Shown piece by piece: positions 1 to 6,150 of a stretch of DNA of 21,282 bases. The notes beneath the pieces are model-generated. The model ran no database searches and was not told where the DNA came from. It saw only the letters and a program-made list of their open reading frames with translations. The position numbers were made by a program, and so were the translations under genes. Source of the stretch: an uncultured Rikenella sp. (lineage in GTDB: Bacteria; Bacteroidota; Bacteroidia; Bacteroidales; Rikenellaceae); the NCBI RefSeq assembly GCF_910579375.1, contig NZ_CAJTUJ010000026.1, forward strand, positions 1 to 21,282, given 5' to 3'. Position 1 is the first letter of the stretch, and each line of letters starts with the position of its first letter.

Positions 1-14
1 GCCAGCGAGAGCAA

Positions 15-31
15 TGCAAACGCAGTTTGCA
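15..31. repeat. Perfect 7-bp hairpin with 3-nt loop
   Basis: TGCAAAC, loop GCA, GTTTGCA. The 7-bp stem and 3-nt loop match the geometry of two hairpins in the GC-rich right edge (GCGACTC/TGC/GAGTCGC and GCGGTTC/TAT/GAACCGC). It may be a REP-like element or a terminator stem of the gene to the left. No T-tract follows. Confidence 0.35.
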
Positions 32-72
32 AATTGCCGAGCGGCGAGGAGGAAAACGAGCGCAGCGAAGTT

Positions 73-92
73 AAAAAGAACAGTACCCTCCA
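73..92 (+). repeat. 20-bp copy of dispersed repeat
   Basis: AAAAAGAACAGTACCCTCCA here is exactly the reverse complement of 16292-16311, which forms the left flank of the palindromic element between the biotin carrier and mmdA-like genes. Two copies in about 16 kb suggest a dispersed intergenic repeat family of this genome. Confidence 0.6.
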
Positions 93-116
93 GATAAGGC
101 GCAAATAAACGAACGG

Positions 117-1601
117 TTATTTAATCAGATTGACGCCGTCCGTCCAGGAGATCTTCTCGTCCTTCTCCCACCACGATCCATGATCTGCCGTCGGGCGATC
201 CAGATCGCAGAAATCATTCCCCCGCTTCATCTCCTCCTTCAGCGCCGCACGATACCTCTCCGCCAGTTTGTGTACCCTCTTCGACGGCGTCCCAGCCAAC
301 AAGTTCGTCATCTCCCACGGATCATTCCTGAGATCGAACAGCTGCTCCGTAATCTTGCCCTTCACATTGTAAACGATATACTTGCGGCCATCCATCACCA
401 GCGCCCGGTGGATACTCGAATAAGCCAGCCACACCCGGTCGCGCGGCGTCTCGCCCTTCGCCCCCTTTTTCAAAGCAGCAGCCAGCGACCGCCCCGTCAC
501 CGACTCCGCCGGCGGAATGCCCAGCAGTTCCGACAACGTCGGATTGATGTCATACAGGTAGCACAACCCCTCGTTCCGCTCCCCTTTCGGGATGCCCGGC
601 GCCCAGACCACCAGCGGCACCTTGATGCTGTGGTCGTACAGGCTCTGCTTGCCCATCAACCCGTGCTGCCCCATCGCCAGACCATTGTCGCCCGCGAAGA
701 CCACGATCGTATGCTCCAGCTTACCGCTCTTTTCGAGCGCATCGATCACCCGACCGATCTGTGCATCCACCTCGCTGATCATCCCATAGTAATCCGCCAG
801 CTCCTTCCGCACCGTAGCCTTGTCGCGCGGAGCAGGAACCACGACCTCATCCCGCACCTGCAACTCTCCGTTGTCGAACGCATGCTGCGGGCGATAATTC
901 ACCGGCAGCTTGATCGTGTCCGGATCATACAAAGTTCCATACCACGGATGACGGTTGCGCGGGTCGTGCGGCGAAGTGAACGCCACATAGGCGAAAAACG
1001 GCGTCGTATCCCCCACCGAACGGGTCAGAAAATCGACCGCCGCGTCGGCATACATCTCTGACGAAAATTTCGGCCCCACGAACGGCTTCTGGTTTTTGTA
1101 ATCCCCCTTCGGGTCGTAGTGCATCAGCAGCGGCGTCACATGGCCGCCGTCTTCGTACCGGTGCATCCCGCCGAAATAGATATTCTCAGCCTCGGAAAAC
1201 GCCCGGTTGAACGACTCGAAATCCGAATGCCACTTGCCCGTCTCGAAGGTGCGGTAACCCTCCTTGCGCAACTGCTCCGGCAGCATCGTGTGGCGCGGGG
1301 CGATCACCCAGCCGTCCTGCGCGATCTCGAACACCCCGCGGCCCGTCATGATCATCGCCCGGCTGGGCATCGACAGCGCCCCGCCAATCGCTCCGTTGGT
1401 ATAGCAGTTGGTGAAAGCCGTCCCCTGGCTATAGATATAGTCGATGTTCGGCGTATGCACGTCCTCGCGACCGAGGGCGCGGATCGCATTGTTCTGGAAA
1501 TCGTCGGTGAGGATGAACAGCACGTTCATGCGCTGCTGCGCCGAGGCTCCCACGCCGACCAAAGCAAGAGCCGACAGGGTGAGCAAAGTCTTTTTATCCA
1601 T
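117..1601 (-). CDS. Secreted/periplasmic Ser-type sulfatase
   Basis: 494-residue sulfatase of the alkaline-phosphatase-like fold, which hydrolyses sulfate esters from glycans or other sulfated substrates. A signal peptide (charged MDKK, hydrophobic 6-18, cut near ASA-QQ at 21/22) points to the periplasm. Visible active-site parts are D33-D34 (LTDD), the formylglycine motif S77-M-P-S80-R81, G-K123-W-H125, S-P-H212-D, G-D305-N306 and K318. The residue to be oxidised is serine, not cysteine, so maturation would need an anaerobic radical-SAM sulfatase-maturating enzyme (anSME), which is not in this window. The length is normal for the family. The substrate cannot be read from the sequence. No carbohydrate-utilisation partners (SusC/SusD) flank it here. 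The gene is transcribed away from the neighbouring repressor. Confidence 0.93.
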   Translation of the reverse strand: MDKKTLLTLSALALVGVGASAQQRMNVLFILTDDFQNNAIRALGREDVHTPNIDYIYSQGTAFTNCYTNGAIGGALSMPSRAMIMTGRGVFEIAQDGWVIAPRHTMLPEQLRKEGYRTFETGKWHSDFESFNRAFSEAENIYFGGMHRYEDGGHVTPLLMHYDPKGDYKNQKPFVGPKFSSEMYADAAVDFLTRSVGDTTPFFAYVAFTSPHDPRNRHPWYGTLYDPDTIKLPVNYRPQHAFDNGELQVRDEVVVPAPRDKATVRKELADYYGMISEVDAQIGRVIDALEKSGKLEHTIVVFAGDNGLAMGQHGLMGKQSLYDHSIKVPLVVWAPGIPKGERNEGLCYLYDINPTLSELLGIPPAESVTGRSLAAALKKGAKGETPRDRVWLAYSSIHRALVMDGRKYIVYNVKGKITEQLFDLRNDPWEMTNLLAGTPSKRVHKLAERYRAALKEEMKRGNDFCDLDRPTADHGSWWEKDEKISWTDGVNLIK

Positions 1602-1623
1602 GAATCATTGGTATGAACAGAGG

Positions 1624-1631
1624 CAAATGTA
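1624..1631 (-). promoter_or_regulatory. Putative -7 element for the sulfatase gene
   Basis: The minus strand reads TACATTTG, a full match to the Bacteroidetes -7 consensus TAnnTTTG, 22 bases before the sulfatase ATG. No good TTTG lies 19-21 bases upstream, so the -33 half is weak. Confidence 0.4.
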
Positions 1632-1686
1632 CGAAAACTTCTCCTGCATTTTCAGCTGCCCCCTCCCCCACCCTCTCTCTTTAGCA

Positions 1687-1718
1687 TTGGGATTTTTCAT
1701 ATTTTTATAATACCTTTA
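1687..1718 (+). promoter_or_regulatory. Putative promoter of the S24 repressor gene
   Basis: TTG at 1687-1689, a 21-base spacer, then TACCTTTA at 1711-1718, which fits the Bacteroidetes TAnnTTTG in 7 of 8 positions. The implied transcript start near 1725 leaves a leader of about 28 bases before the ATG at 1753. The AT-rich leader (ATACATATTATATG) could hold an operator but shows no clear palindrome. Confidence 0.45.
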
Positions 1719-1752
1719 CACCGATTCAATCCTATAAATTCATACATATTAT

Positions 1753-2460
1753 ATGATGACCGACGCTCAACGTATCCAAGCTTTACTGACATACACCCGA
1801 CTGAACGGGAAAAAATTCGCCGAACGGATCGGACTGAAACACCCGGACACGGTCTACCACATTCAGCGGGGACGAAACGGAATCTCGGATCGGCTGGCCG
1901 AACGGATCGTGACGGCGTTTCCGGAGGTGGCCAAAGGATGGCTACGCTCGGGGGAGGGCGAGATGCTCCGTGACGCCGGGACGGGGGAGGAGACGGCCAC
2001 GGTGGTTCGACCGATCCGCACCCGGACGAGAGACATTCGGGTAGAGCGTCAGCGGGTGCCGCTGTACGATTTCGAAGCGACAGCGGGACTGACGCCGATC
2101 TTCACGAACCAAAACGTGCCGATCGACTACCTGTCGATTCCCGACCTGCCGCGATGCGACGGGGCGGTCTACGTCCGGGGCGATTCGATGTACCCGCTGC
2201 TCAAGGCGGGGGACATTGTGATGTACAAACAGATACAGGATTTCTACAACATCATCTGGGGCGAAATGTACCTGATTTCGTTCAGCTACGAGGGCGAGGA
2301 GTACATCACGGTGAAGTTCATCAAAAAAATCGAGGGACGGCCGGACTATGTCCTGTTGGTGAGCCACAACCCGCACCACGCCCCGAAAGAGATTCCGGTA
2401 TCGGCGATTCGCGCGCTGGCGATGGTGAAAGCTTCGGTACGGTTCAATACGATGGGCTGA
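1753..2460 (+). CDS. CI/LexA-like repressor (HTH + S24 peptidase)
   Basis: 235-residue regulator. Residues about 4-65 form an XRE-type helix-turn-helix that resembles the N-domain of Bacteroidetes phage repressors. Residues about 100-230 form an S24 peptidase/dimerisation domain. Visible are a candidate autocleavage site A111-G112 (in EATAGLT), the catalytic serine S145 in VRGDSM and the lysine K188 in ITVKF. This is the full set needed for RecA-stimulated self-cleavage, so SOS control is likely by family analogy. It is the only transcription factor near the tail module. It is convergent with gpI, and their 3' ends overlap by 17 bp. That is unusual, since phage repressors normally sit beside the promoter they control. 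Two tandem ATGs (1753, 1756) make the exact start uncertain by one codon. Confidence 0.9.
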   Translation: MMTDAQRIQALLTYTRLNGKKFAERIGLKHPDTVYHIQRGRNGISDRLAERIVTAFPEVAKGWLRSGEGEMLRDAGTGEETATVVRPIRTRTRDIRVERQRVPLYDFEATAGLTPIFTNQNVPIDYLSIPDLPRCDGAVYVRGDSMYPLLKAGDIVMYKQIQDFYNIIWGEMYLISFSYEGEEYITVKFIKKIEGRPDYVLLVSHNPHHAPKEIPVSAIRALAMVKASVRFNTMG

Positions 2461-2981
2461 CGGGAAGCGGCTCCAGATGTCGCAAATGCACGCTCACGGG
2501 TTGAAAAACCAGGAAGAGGCGACGAAAAACAGTCGTAAAGGTCGGCCATTCGGCCTCGCTTATGCCCGCCACCTTTACATCGACAACAAAAGGAGCGGTG
2601 CTGGCGACCGGCGTCATAACGGTGCCGTCCGTCGTGGAGCGCCTGCCGGGCATGATCCAACAGGAAAGCATCGCGAACCACTGTGGCCGAAGTCGCCCCG
2701 AGCGCTTCGGCCAACAGTTCGATCGAGCGCGGGGTACCGCTCAGGCAGTAAATCAGCAGCACACGCCGAAGCAGATCGCGCAGCTGAATCGCGCCGAGGT
2801 CGGGAAACAGCTCCACGGGGATGCCGAACTGACGCAGGTAGAGCGTGAGTTTCCGCAGGTCGCGCTCCTGCTCCGGCGCAATCGCCAGCTGATCGACGGC
2901 AAGCGAGAGCAGACGCTCCCGGAATGTATGGTCGAGGGCCAGGGTCTGCGTGCTTTGAATGCTTTCGGGTAGGAGTTCCAT
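2444..2981 (-). pseudogene. I: Tail protein I (P2 gpI-like baseplate), frameshifted
   Basis: P2 gpI family protein that sits with J in the baseplate wedge. The first frame runs well (MELLPESIQ... to ...HARQALHDG) and then turns into an unlike, Arg/His/Cys-rich sequence. A second frame continues family-like text (TVMTPVASTAPFVVDVKVAG... to ...LPVSPSY) to a TGA at 2444. The junction holds a tandem CCGTCCGT (2625-2632). Removing one 4-base unit joins the frames exactly: 534 bases, 178 codons with stop, against 176 residues in P2 gpI. As given, the gene would make a 211-residue protein with a wrong C-terminal third, running on to 2346. The lesion may be true decay or an assembly error. The start is 3 bases after the J stop. 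Confidence 0.8.
2625..2632. repeat. 4-bp tandem duplication causing the gpI frameshift
   Basis: CCGTCCGT on the plus strand (ACGGACGG in the gene). Deleting either CCGT restores one continuous gpI frame of 177 residues, which makes this the probable lesion. Confidence 0.65.
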
Positions 2982-2983
2982 AG

Positions 2984-3694
2984 TTACAAATAATCGACGG
3001 TTACCGCGCCCTGTACATAAAAATCGGCCGGGCGTTTGACCGGAATGTTCGAAAAATCCACGGCGGCCACGGATAACACACCATCGGCGGCCAGTACGGC
3101 CCGTTCCAGATCATAAGCTCCGAAGTCGCCGGCATAATGGAGCGAAAGAACACCGAAATACTCTGCTATTTTGCGGTTCACATTCTTCTCCAGCGTCTCC
3201 CGGTCGGCACCCAAGACGGCCCGTACAGATACGTGGCCGGAAATCGGTACCGGGTTCGCTTCTGAAAATATAAATACCGGGCCGACCACTCCGAAATTGT
3301 CCGCTTGAATGTCATTCAGTATTATCTGCTCCAACTCTGGACTATGAACAGAACCAAACGTAACACCATCCTGCGAAATCATCCGCCTCAGTGGTGTGAG
3401 ACGAATAACGCCTGGTGGCAGGGTCGGCTCGTCGCTCTTGCGGGTGATCATCAAATCCGACATCTCGGGCAGGGAGAGGATCCGTTGCCGATAGGCCTCT
3501 TCCGTTCCGATCGCCTGATGCGTGTTGTTCAATATCCGCAGACGGTATTCGTCGTCCGCCTCGTCCGGCAGGCGGCTCACACCGAACAGGGCGCCCCAAT
3601 CGTCAAGGGCCGGAGCCGTGGCGTACTGCACGAAGTTCTGACGCATCAAAAACTCCATCCGCGCACGGAGCACGCTTTCGCGGTAGGCCATCAC
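2984..3694 (-). CDS. J: Baseplate assembly protein J (gpJ/gp47 family), start unclear
   Basis: P2 gpJ-like baseplate wedge protein, followed 3 bases later by I as in P2. From the GTG at 3694 the protein has 236 residues and includes the typical DEYRLRILN segment. In-frame sequence upstream (3695-3820) is clearly also J-like: it includes a Q-F-I-A-N-D-P-E-A run and an H-P-A-D-P-E-R-I run that match the N-terminus of the family. That extension reaches back to the TAA of the preceding gene, which is in the same frame, and it contains no ATG, GTG or TTG. With the extension the protein would have up to 278 residues (P2 J has 302). Translation either begins at a rare codon (ATA 3808 or ATT 3799), or the true start has been lost, or the gene is now truncated at 3694. 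Confidence 0.82.
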   Translation of the reverse strand: MMAYRESVLRARMEFLMRQNFVQYATAPALDDWGALFGVSRLPDEADDEYRLRILNNTHQAIGTEEAYRQRILSLPEMSDLMITRKSDEPTLPPGVIRLTPLRRMISQDGVTFGSVHSPELEQIILNDIQADNFGVVGPVFIFSEANPVPISGHVSVRAVLGADRETLEKNVNRKIAEYFGVLSLHYAGDFGAYDLERAVLAADGVLSVAAVDFSNIPVKRPADFYVQGAVTVDYL

Positions 3695-3820
3695 GTCGAT
3701 CAGAATCCGCTCGGGATCGGCCGGATGGAGCGTCTCGCCCGCCGCTTGCTGATAGGTGGCTATGGTTTCGGAGAGAATCGCCTCCGGATCGTTCGCAATA
3801 AACTGTATCTCGCTCGTAGG

Positions 3821-4051
3821 TTATTGAATGGTTGCGACAGCCGGAGCCGTCGTGGTTCCCGTTTGGGCGGTGGGGCCGCCGGCGGTGCTGACCGGAATCC
3901 CGGCCGCGATGGTGATGGTCGCACTTTTGATATAGGTGTCGATCAGGTCGGCCAACGAAGCGGCAAAGTCGGCGTCGCTGATTTCGGTGCGGGTACGCAT
4001 GTCGGTCAGCAGATCGAGTATCTGCGTTTTAAGGAGTTGTTTGTTCAGCAT
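3821..4051 (-). CDS. Small conserved-looking tail-module protein, unknown
   Basis: 76 residues. The N-terminal half is helical and charged (MLNKQLLKTQILDLLTDM...), and the C-terminal third is Ala/Thr/Gly/Pro-rich and low in complexity. It lies 5 bases after gpV and directly before J, where P2 has gpW. It is not gpW-like, because the gpW homologue is found upstream of the sheath here. It may be a baseplate accessory or spike-associated protein, but I do not recognise it. Its TAA is in frame with J, so stop readthrough would fuse the two. Confidence 0.6.
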   Translation of the reverse strand: MLNKQLLKTQILDLLTDMRTRTEISDADFAASLADLIDTYIKSATITIAAGIPVSTAGGPTAQTGTTTAPAVATIQ

Positions 4052-4056
4052 GGCGG

Positions 4057-4521
4057 CTATTTCAGCAGATTATCGAGGTCTTGAGCGGCCTTTTGTATGG
4101 CTTGTACGGTCGGTGGCAGCGGCGTGCCGCTGGGCCCCATCGGGGTGGAGACGGTCAGGTTTTGAATGGCGGTTAAAATGTCGTTCAGAAGGGTTTTCAG
4201 GTCGTTCGAGCCGTTTTTCAACGAAGCTTTATTTTCGCTGATCCGAAAGGTCATTTCACCGACCTGTCGGTAATACCCCTCGGCGGCCGCTTCGGAAGGC
4301 ACCGGCTCGCTGTCGGAAAACAGGGCCCCTAAGGCGATGTTTTTGCCGCTCTCCAGCCAGCACACGACCTGCGTCCCGACAGAGGGCAATACGAAACAGG
4401 CATGCTCGCCGGTGGTCGGCTGAAGCACGGCGCACTCGGCCGAGGTACCGAGATGCTCGAAATCGACACTCACCGCTCCGCGGTCTGCATGGTGCTGGGT
4501 TACGGTTCCTATCTCGATCAT
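4057..4521 (-). CDS. V: Baseplate spike protein V (gpV/gp5 OB-fold)
   Basis: 154-residue tail spike of the P2 gpV type, the central tip that is pushed through the target envelope when the sheath contracts. Residues about 3-75 fit the OB-fold (IGTVTQHHADRGAVSV..., ...CFVLPSVGTQVVCWLESG...). The rest is a short helix-rich tail with a Pro/Gly stretch. P2 gpV ends in a tip with an HxH iron-binding motif. None is visible here, and there is no lysozyme domain, so this spike is short and unarmed. The start codon overlaps the stop of D by 4 bases (ATGA), which indicates translational coupling. Confidence 0.83.
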   Translation of the reverse strand: MIEIGTVTQHHADRGAVSVDFEHLGTSAECAVLQPTTGEHACFVLPSVGTQVVCWLESGKNIALGALFSDSEPVPSEAAAEGYYRQVGEMTFRISENKASLKNGSNDLKTLLNDILTAIQNLTVSTPMGPSGTPLPPTVQAIQKAAQDLDNLLK

Positions 4522-5495
4522 TTGGCTGGCGGTTTTTGAAGGGTGACACGGGTGGTGTAGCCCGACGAACTGTCGGAATGGGTGGCCTCGCTGATGTAAT
4601 ACAGGTCGTCGAACCGGCCGAAGCCGCTCATCCGAACGCCTACGCCGGCCCGCAAACGCACATCGCCCAACAGCGTCAGACTGAACTCGACGCCCGATTT
4701 GTTGCGGTCAGCGATATAGTCCCGGGCCTTTTGACGGGCTTCGGAACTGCTCTTCACCTCTTCCCAGCGCACGGCCTCGCCGCCGCCCTTGATGCGGGCG
4801 TCATACGTGCCGGAAATCTGCTTCTTCGACTTCCGATCCCACCACTTGACCGTACATTTCGAAAGGCGGCCGGCTGCAATATCTTTTACATCGTAGTCGA
4901 TGACATCCCCCCGTTTTATTTCCAGTTGGCCGATCTGGCCGAGCTGTTGGATCGGGTAGAAGATCAAATCCGTCCCCTCCACTTTGCAAATCCGGCCGAG
5001 TTCGCAGGCCAGCCGATTCAAAAACCGGAAGCCGGTTTCGTTCTGAATCCCCGACCAGGTGCCGGACAGATCGCCCCGGGCCCGGCATCCCAGCGTTTCG
5101 GCCACCTCGTTCACGATGTCGGCCACGGCCCGGCCCGCATGATTCCGCCGCTGTACCGGGGCGCCGAGCCCCGAGGAGCGGAGCAATAGGGCGCGAATAC
5201 GACAAGCGTCCTCGGCACCGCCGCCCGACAGGCTGACCTCGTCGACCCAGAAAATTCCGGCATCGAGCATCTCACCCCCTTCGTAGCCCATCAGGATATG
5301 GATTTCATCGTCGATGTCGGGATACCAGTCTGCCCAAAAGAGCCCCTCCCGGTTGGAGAGGTCGATTTCGATCTCTCCGGCCCGACCGTCCAGAAAATCT
5401 TTGAAGGTCATTCCGCGAAGGATCGGGGCGAAGTCTCCGGAGACATCCTTGCCTTCGTAGGTAATGACGGTTTTGGGTTTTAGTCCTGTTTCCAC
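4518..5495 (-). CDS. D: Tail hub protein D (phage late control D/gp27-like)
   Basis: 325-residue protein of the P2 gpD family, which forms the baseplate hub between tube and spike. Features are an N-terminal beta domain with the early text FKDFLDGRAGEIEIDLSNRE, a middle region with the late-control D feel (GFRFLNRLACELGRICKVEG) and a C-terminal beta domain. The length is close to P2 gpD (387) but shorter. It overlaps gpX by 16 bases and V by 4. The order U-X-D is exactly that of P2. Despite the family name it is structural. Confidence 0.85.
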   Translation of the reverse strand: METGLKPKTVITYEGKDVSGDFAPILRGMTFKDFLDGRAGEIEIDLSNREGLFWADWYPDIDDEIHILMGYEGGEMLDAGIFWVDEVSLSGGGAEDACRIRALLLRSSGLGAPVQRRNHAGRAVADIVNEVAETLGCRARGDLSGTWSGIQNETGFRFLNRLACELGRICKVEGTDLIFYPIQQLGQIGQLEIKRGDVIDYDVKDIAAGRLSKCTVKWWDRKSKKQISGTYDARIKGGGEAVRWEEVKSSSEARQKARDYIADRNKSGVEFSLTLLGDVRLRAGVGVRMSGFGRFDDLYYISEATHSDSSSGYTTRVTLQKPPAK

Positions 5496-5698
5496 GGCGC
5501 TTTGGTTTGAGTCATGCGTTCGGCGGGGGCGGCGATCTCCGGCACGACGATCTGGGCCCCTTCCGGAATGTGATTCTCGCAGAGGGAGACGAGCGCCGGA
5601 TTGGCGGCCATCAAGGCGGGAGCCAAAGCGGCGTCGCCCAGCAGATCATAAGCTAGTAAGTCCCACCGATCGCCGTATTTTGAAGTCGTAACAATCAT
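5480..5698 (-). CDS. X: Tail protein X (LysM-like)
   Basis: 72-residue P2 gpX family protein with a LysM-like core: a YGDRWDLLAYDLLGD segment, then PALMAANPAL and an IPEGAQIVVPEI ending. P2 gpX has 67 residues. It is thought to act in tail or baseplate assembly next to U and D. Its ATG overlaps the stop of U (ATGA at 5695-5698). Confidence 0.85.
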   Translation of the reverse strand: MIVTTSKYGDRWDLLAYDLLGDAALAPALMAANPALVSLCENHIPEGAQIVVPEIAAPAERMTQTKAPWKQD

Positions 5699-6150
5699 TT
5701 GTTGGTCGTTTTGCGGTTGCTCTTTTCTGTGGCCGGTCTACTCTCTGCATTGCGGTTATTTATCACCACCCGGTCAGCGTATTCTAACAAGGAGAGAGTG
5801 AAGTCGGCCTCCTGAATCGTCCCCCGGGCGTCCGTGCGGGCGACGGTCACTCCGCGTTCGGCCACCACGTAATCTCCCTTGTAGACGCCGTCGGCGAAGA
5901 CGAACCGTTGCGGCGAACCGCTCCGGCACAGGAGGTCGAGCTGACGCAGGATTTCGGGAATGTTGTGGCCGAGCCGGGCGCGCAGACTGATATTCAGGGT
6001 GATTTCCGAGAGGGCCTCTCCCTTGGCCTGAAGCACGGGTTTTCCGGTGGCGATTTCGTGTCGGGCGTAGTTGTATCCGATCGTCTCCTCGAATCCGGTC
6101 AGGCTGTCCGGCGAGGTCAGCCGGAGATCACCCAAGCGCAGGTATTCCAT
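5695..6150 (-). CDS. U: Tail protein U (P2 gpU-like)
   Basis: 151-residue protein of the P2 gpU family. The diagnostic order is LGDLRL near the N-terminus, then GKPVLQAKGEALSEITLNI, then LLCRSGSPQRFVFADGVYKGDYVV, then EADFTLSLLEYAD. The C-terminal 15 or so residues are a polar tail. It starts inside the end of the tape measure gene (23-base overlap) and overlaps X by 4 bases, as expected for a coupled tail operon. Confidence 0.83.
   Translation of the reverse strand: MEYLRLGDLRLTSPDSLTGFEETIGYNYARHEIATGKPVLQAKGEALSEITLNISLRARLGHNIPEILRQLDLLCRSGSPQRFVFADGVYKGDYVVAERGVTVARTDARGTIQEADFTLSLLEYADRVVINNRNAESRPATEKSNRKTTNK

Larger units (their letters stand above)
1..108 (+). other. Open frame at left edge, possible gene end or repeat-derived tail
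   Basis: Frame 1 is open from the first base to a TAA at 106-108 (35 codons, ending ...LQIRRK). It converges on the sulfatase stop 8 bases away. It could be the C-terminus of a gene that starts outside the window. However, it contains a perfect hairpin (15-31) and a 20-bp sequence (73-92) that recurs in the noncoding repeat near 16292-16311. Repeat DNA that happens to be open is therefore equally likely. No family is recognised. Confidence 0.2.

Noticed and set aside
180..1061. 293-codon plus-strand open frame over the sulfatase
   Set aside because: Antisense shadow, very rich in Arg/His/Pro. The sulfatase frame has all catalytic residues.
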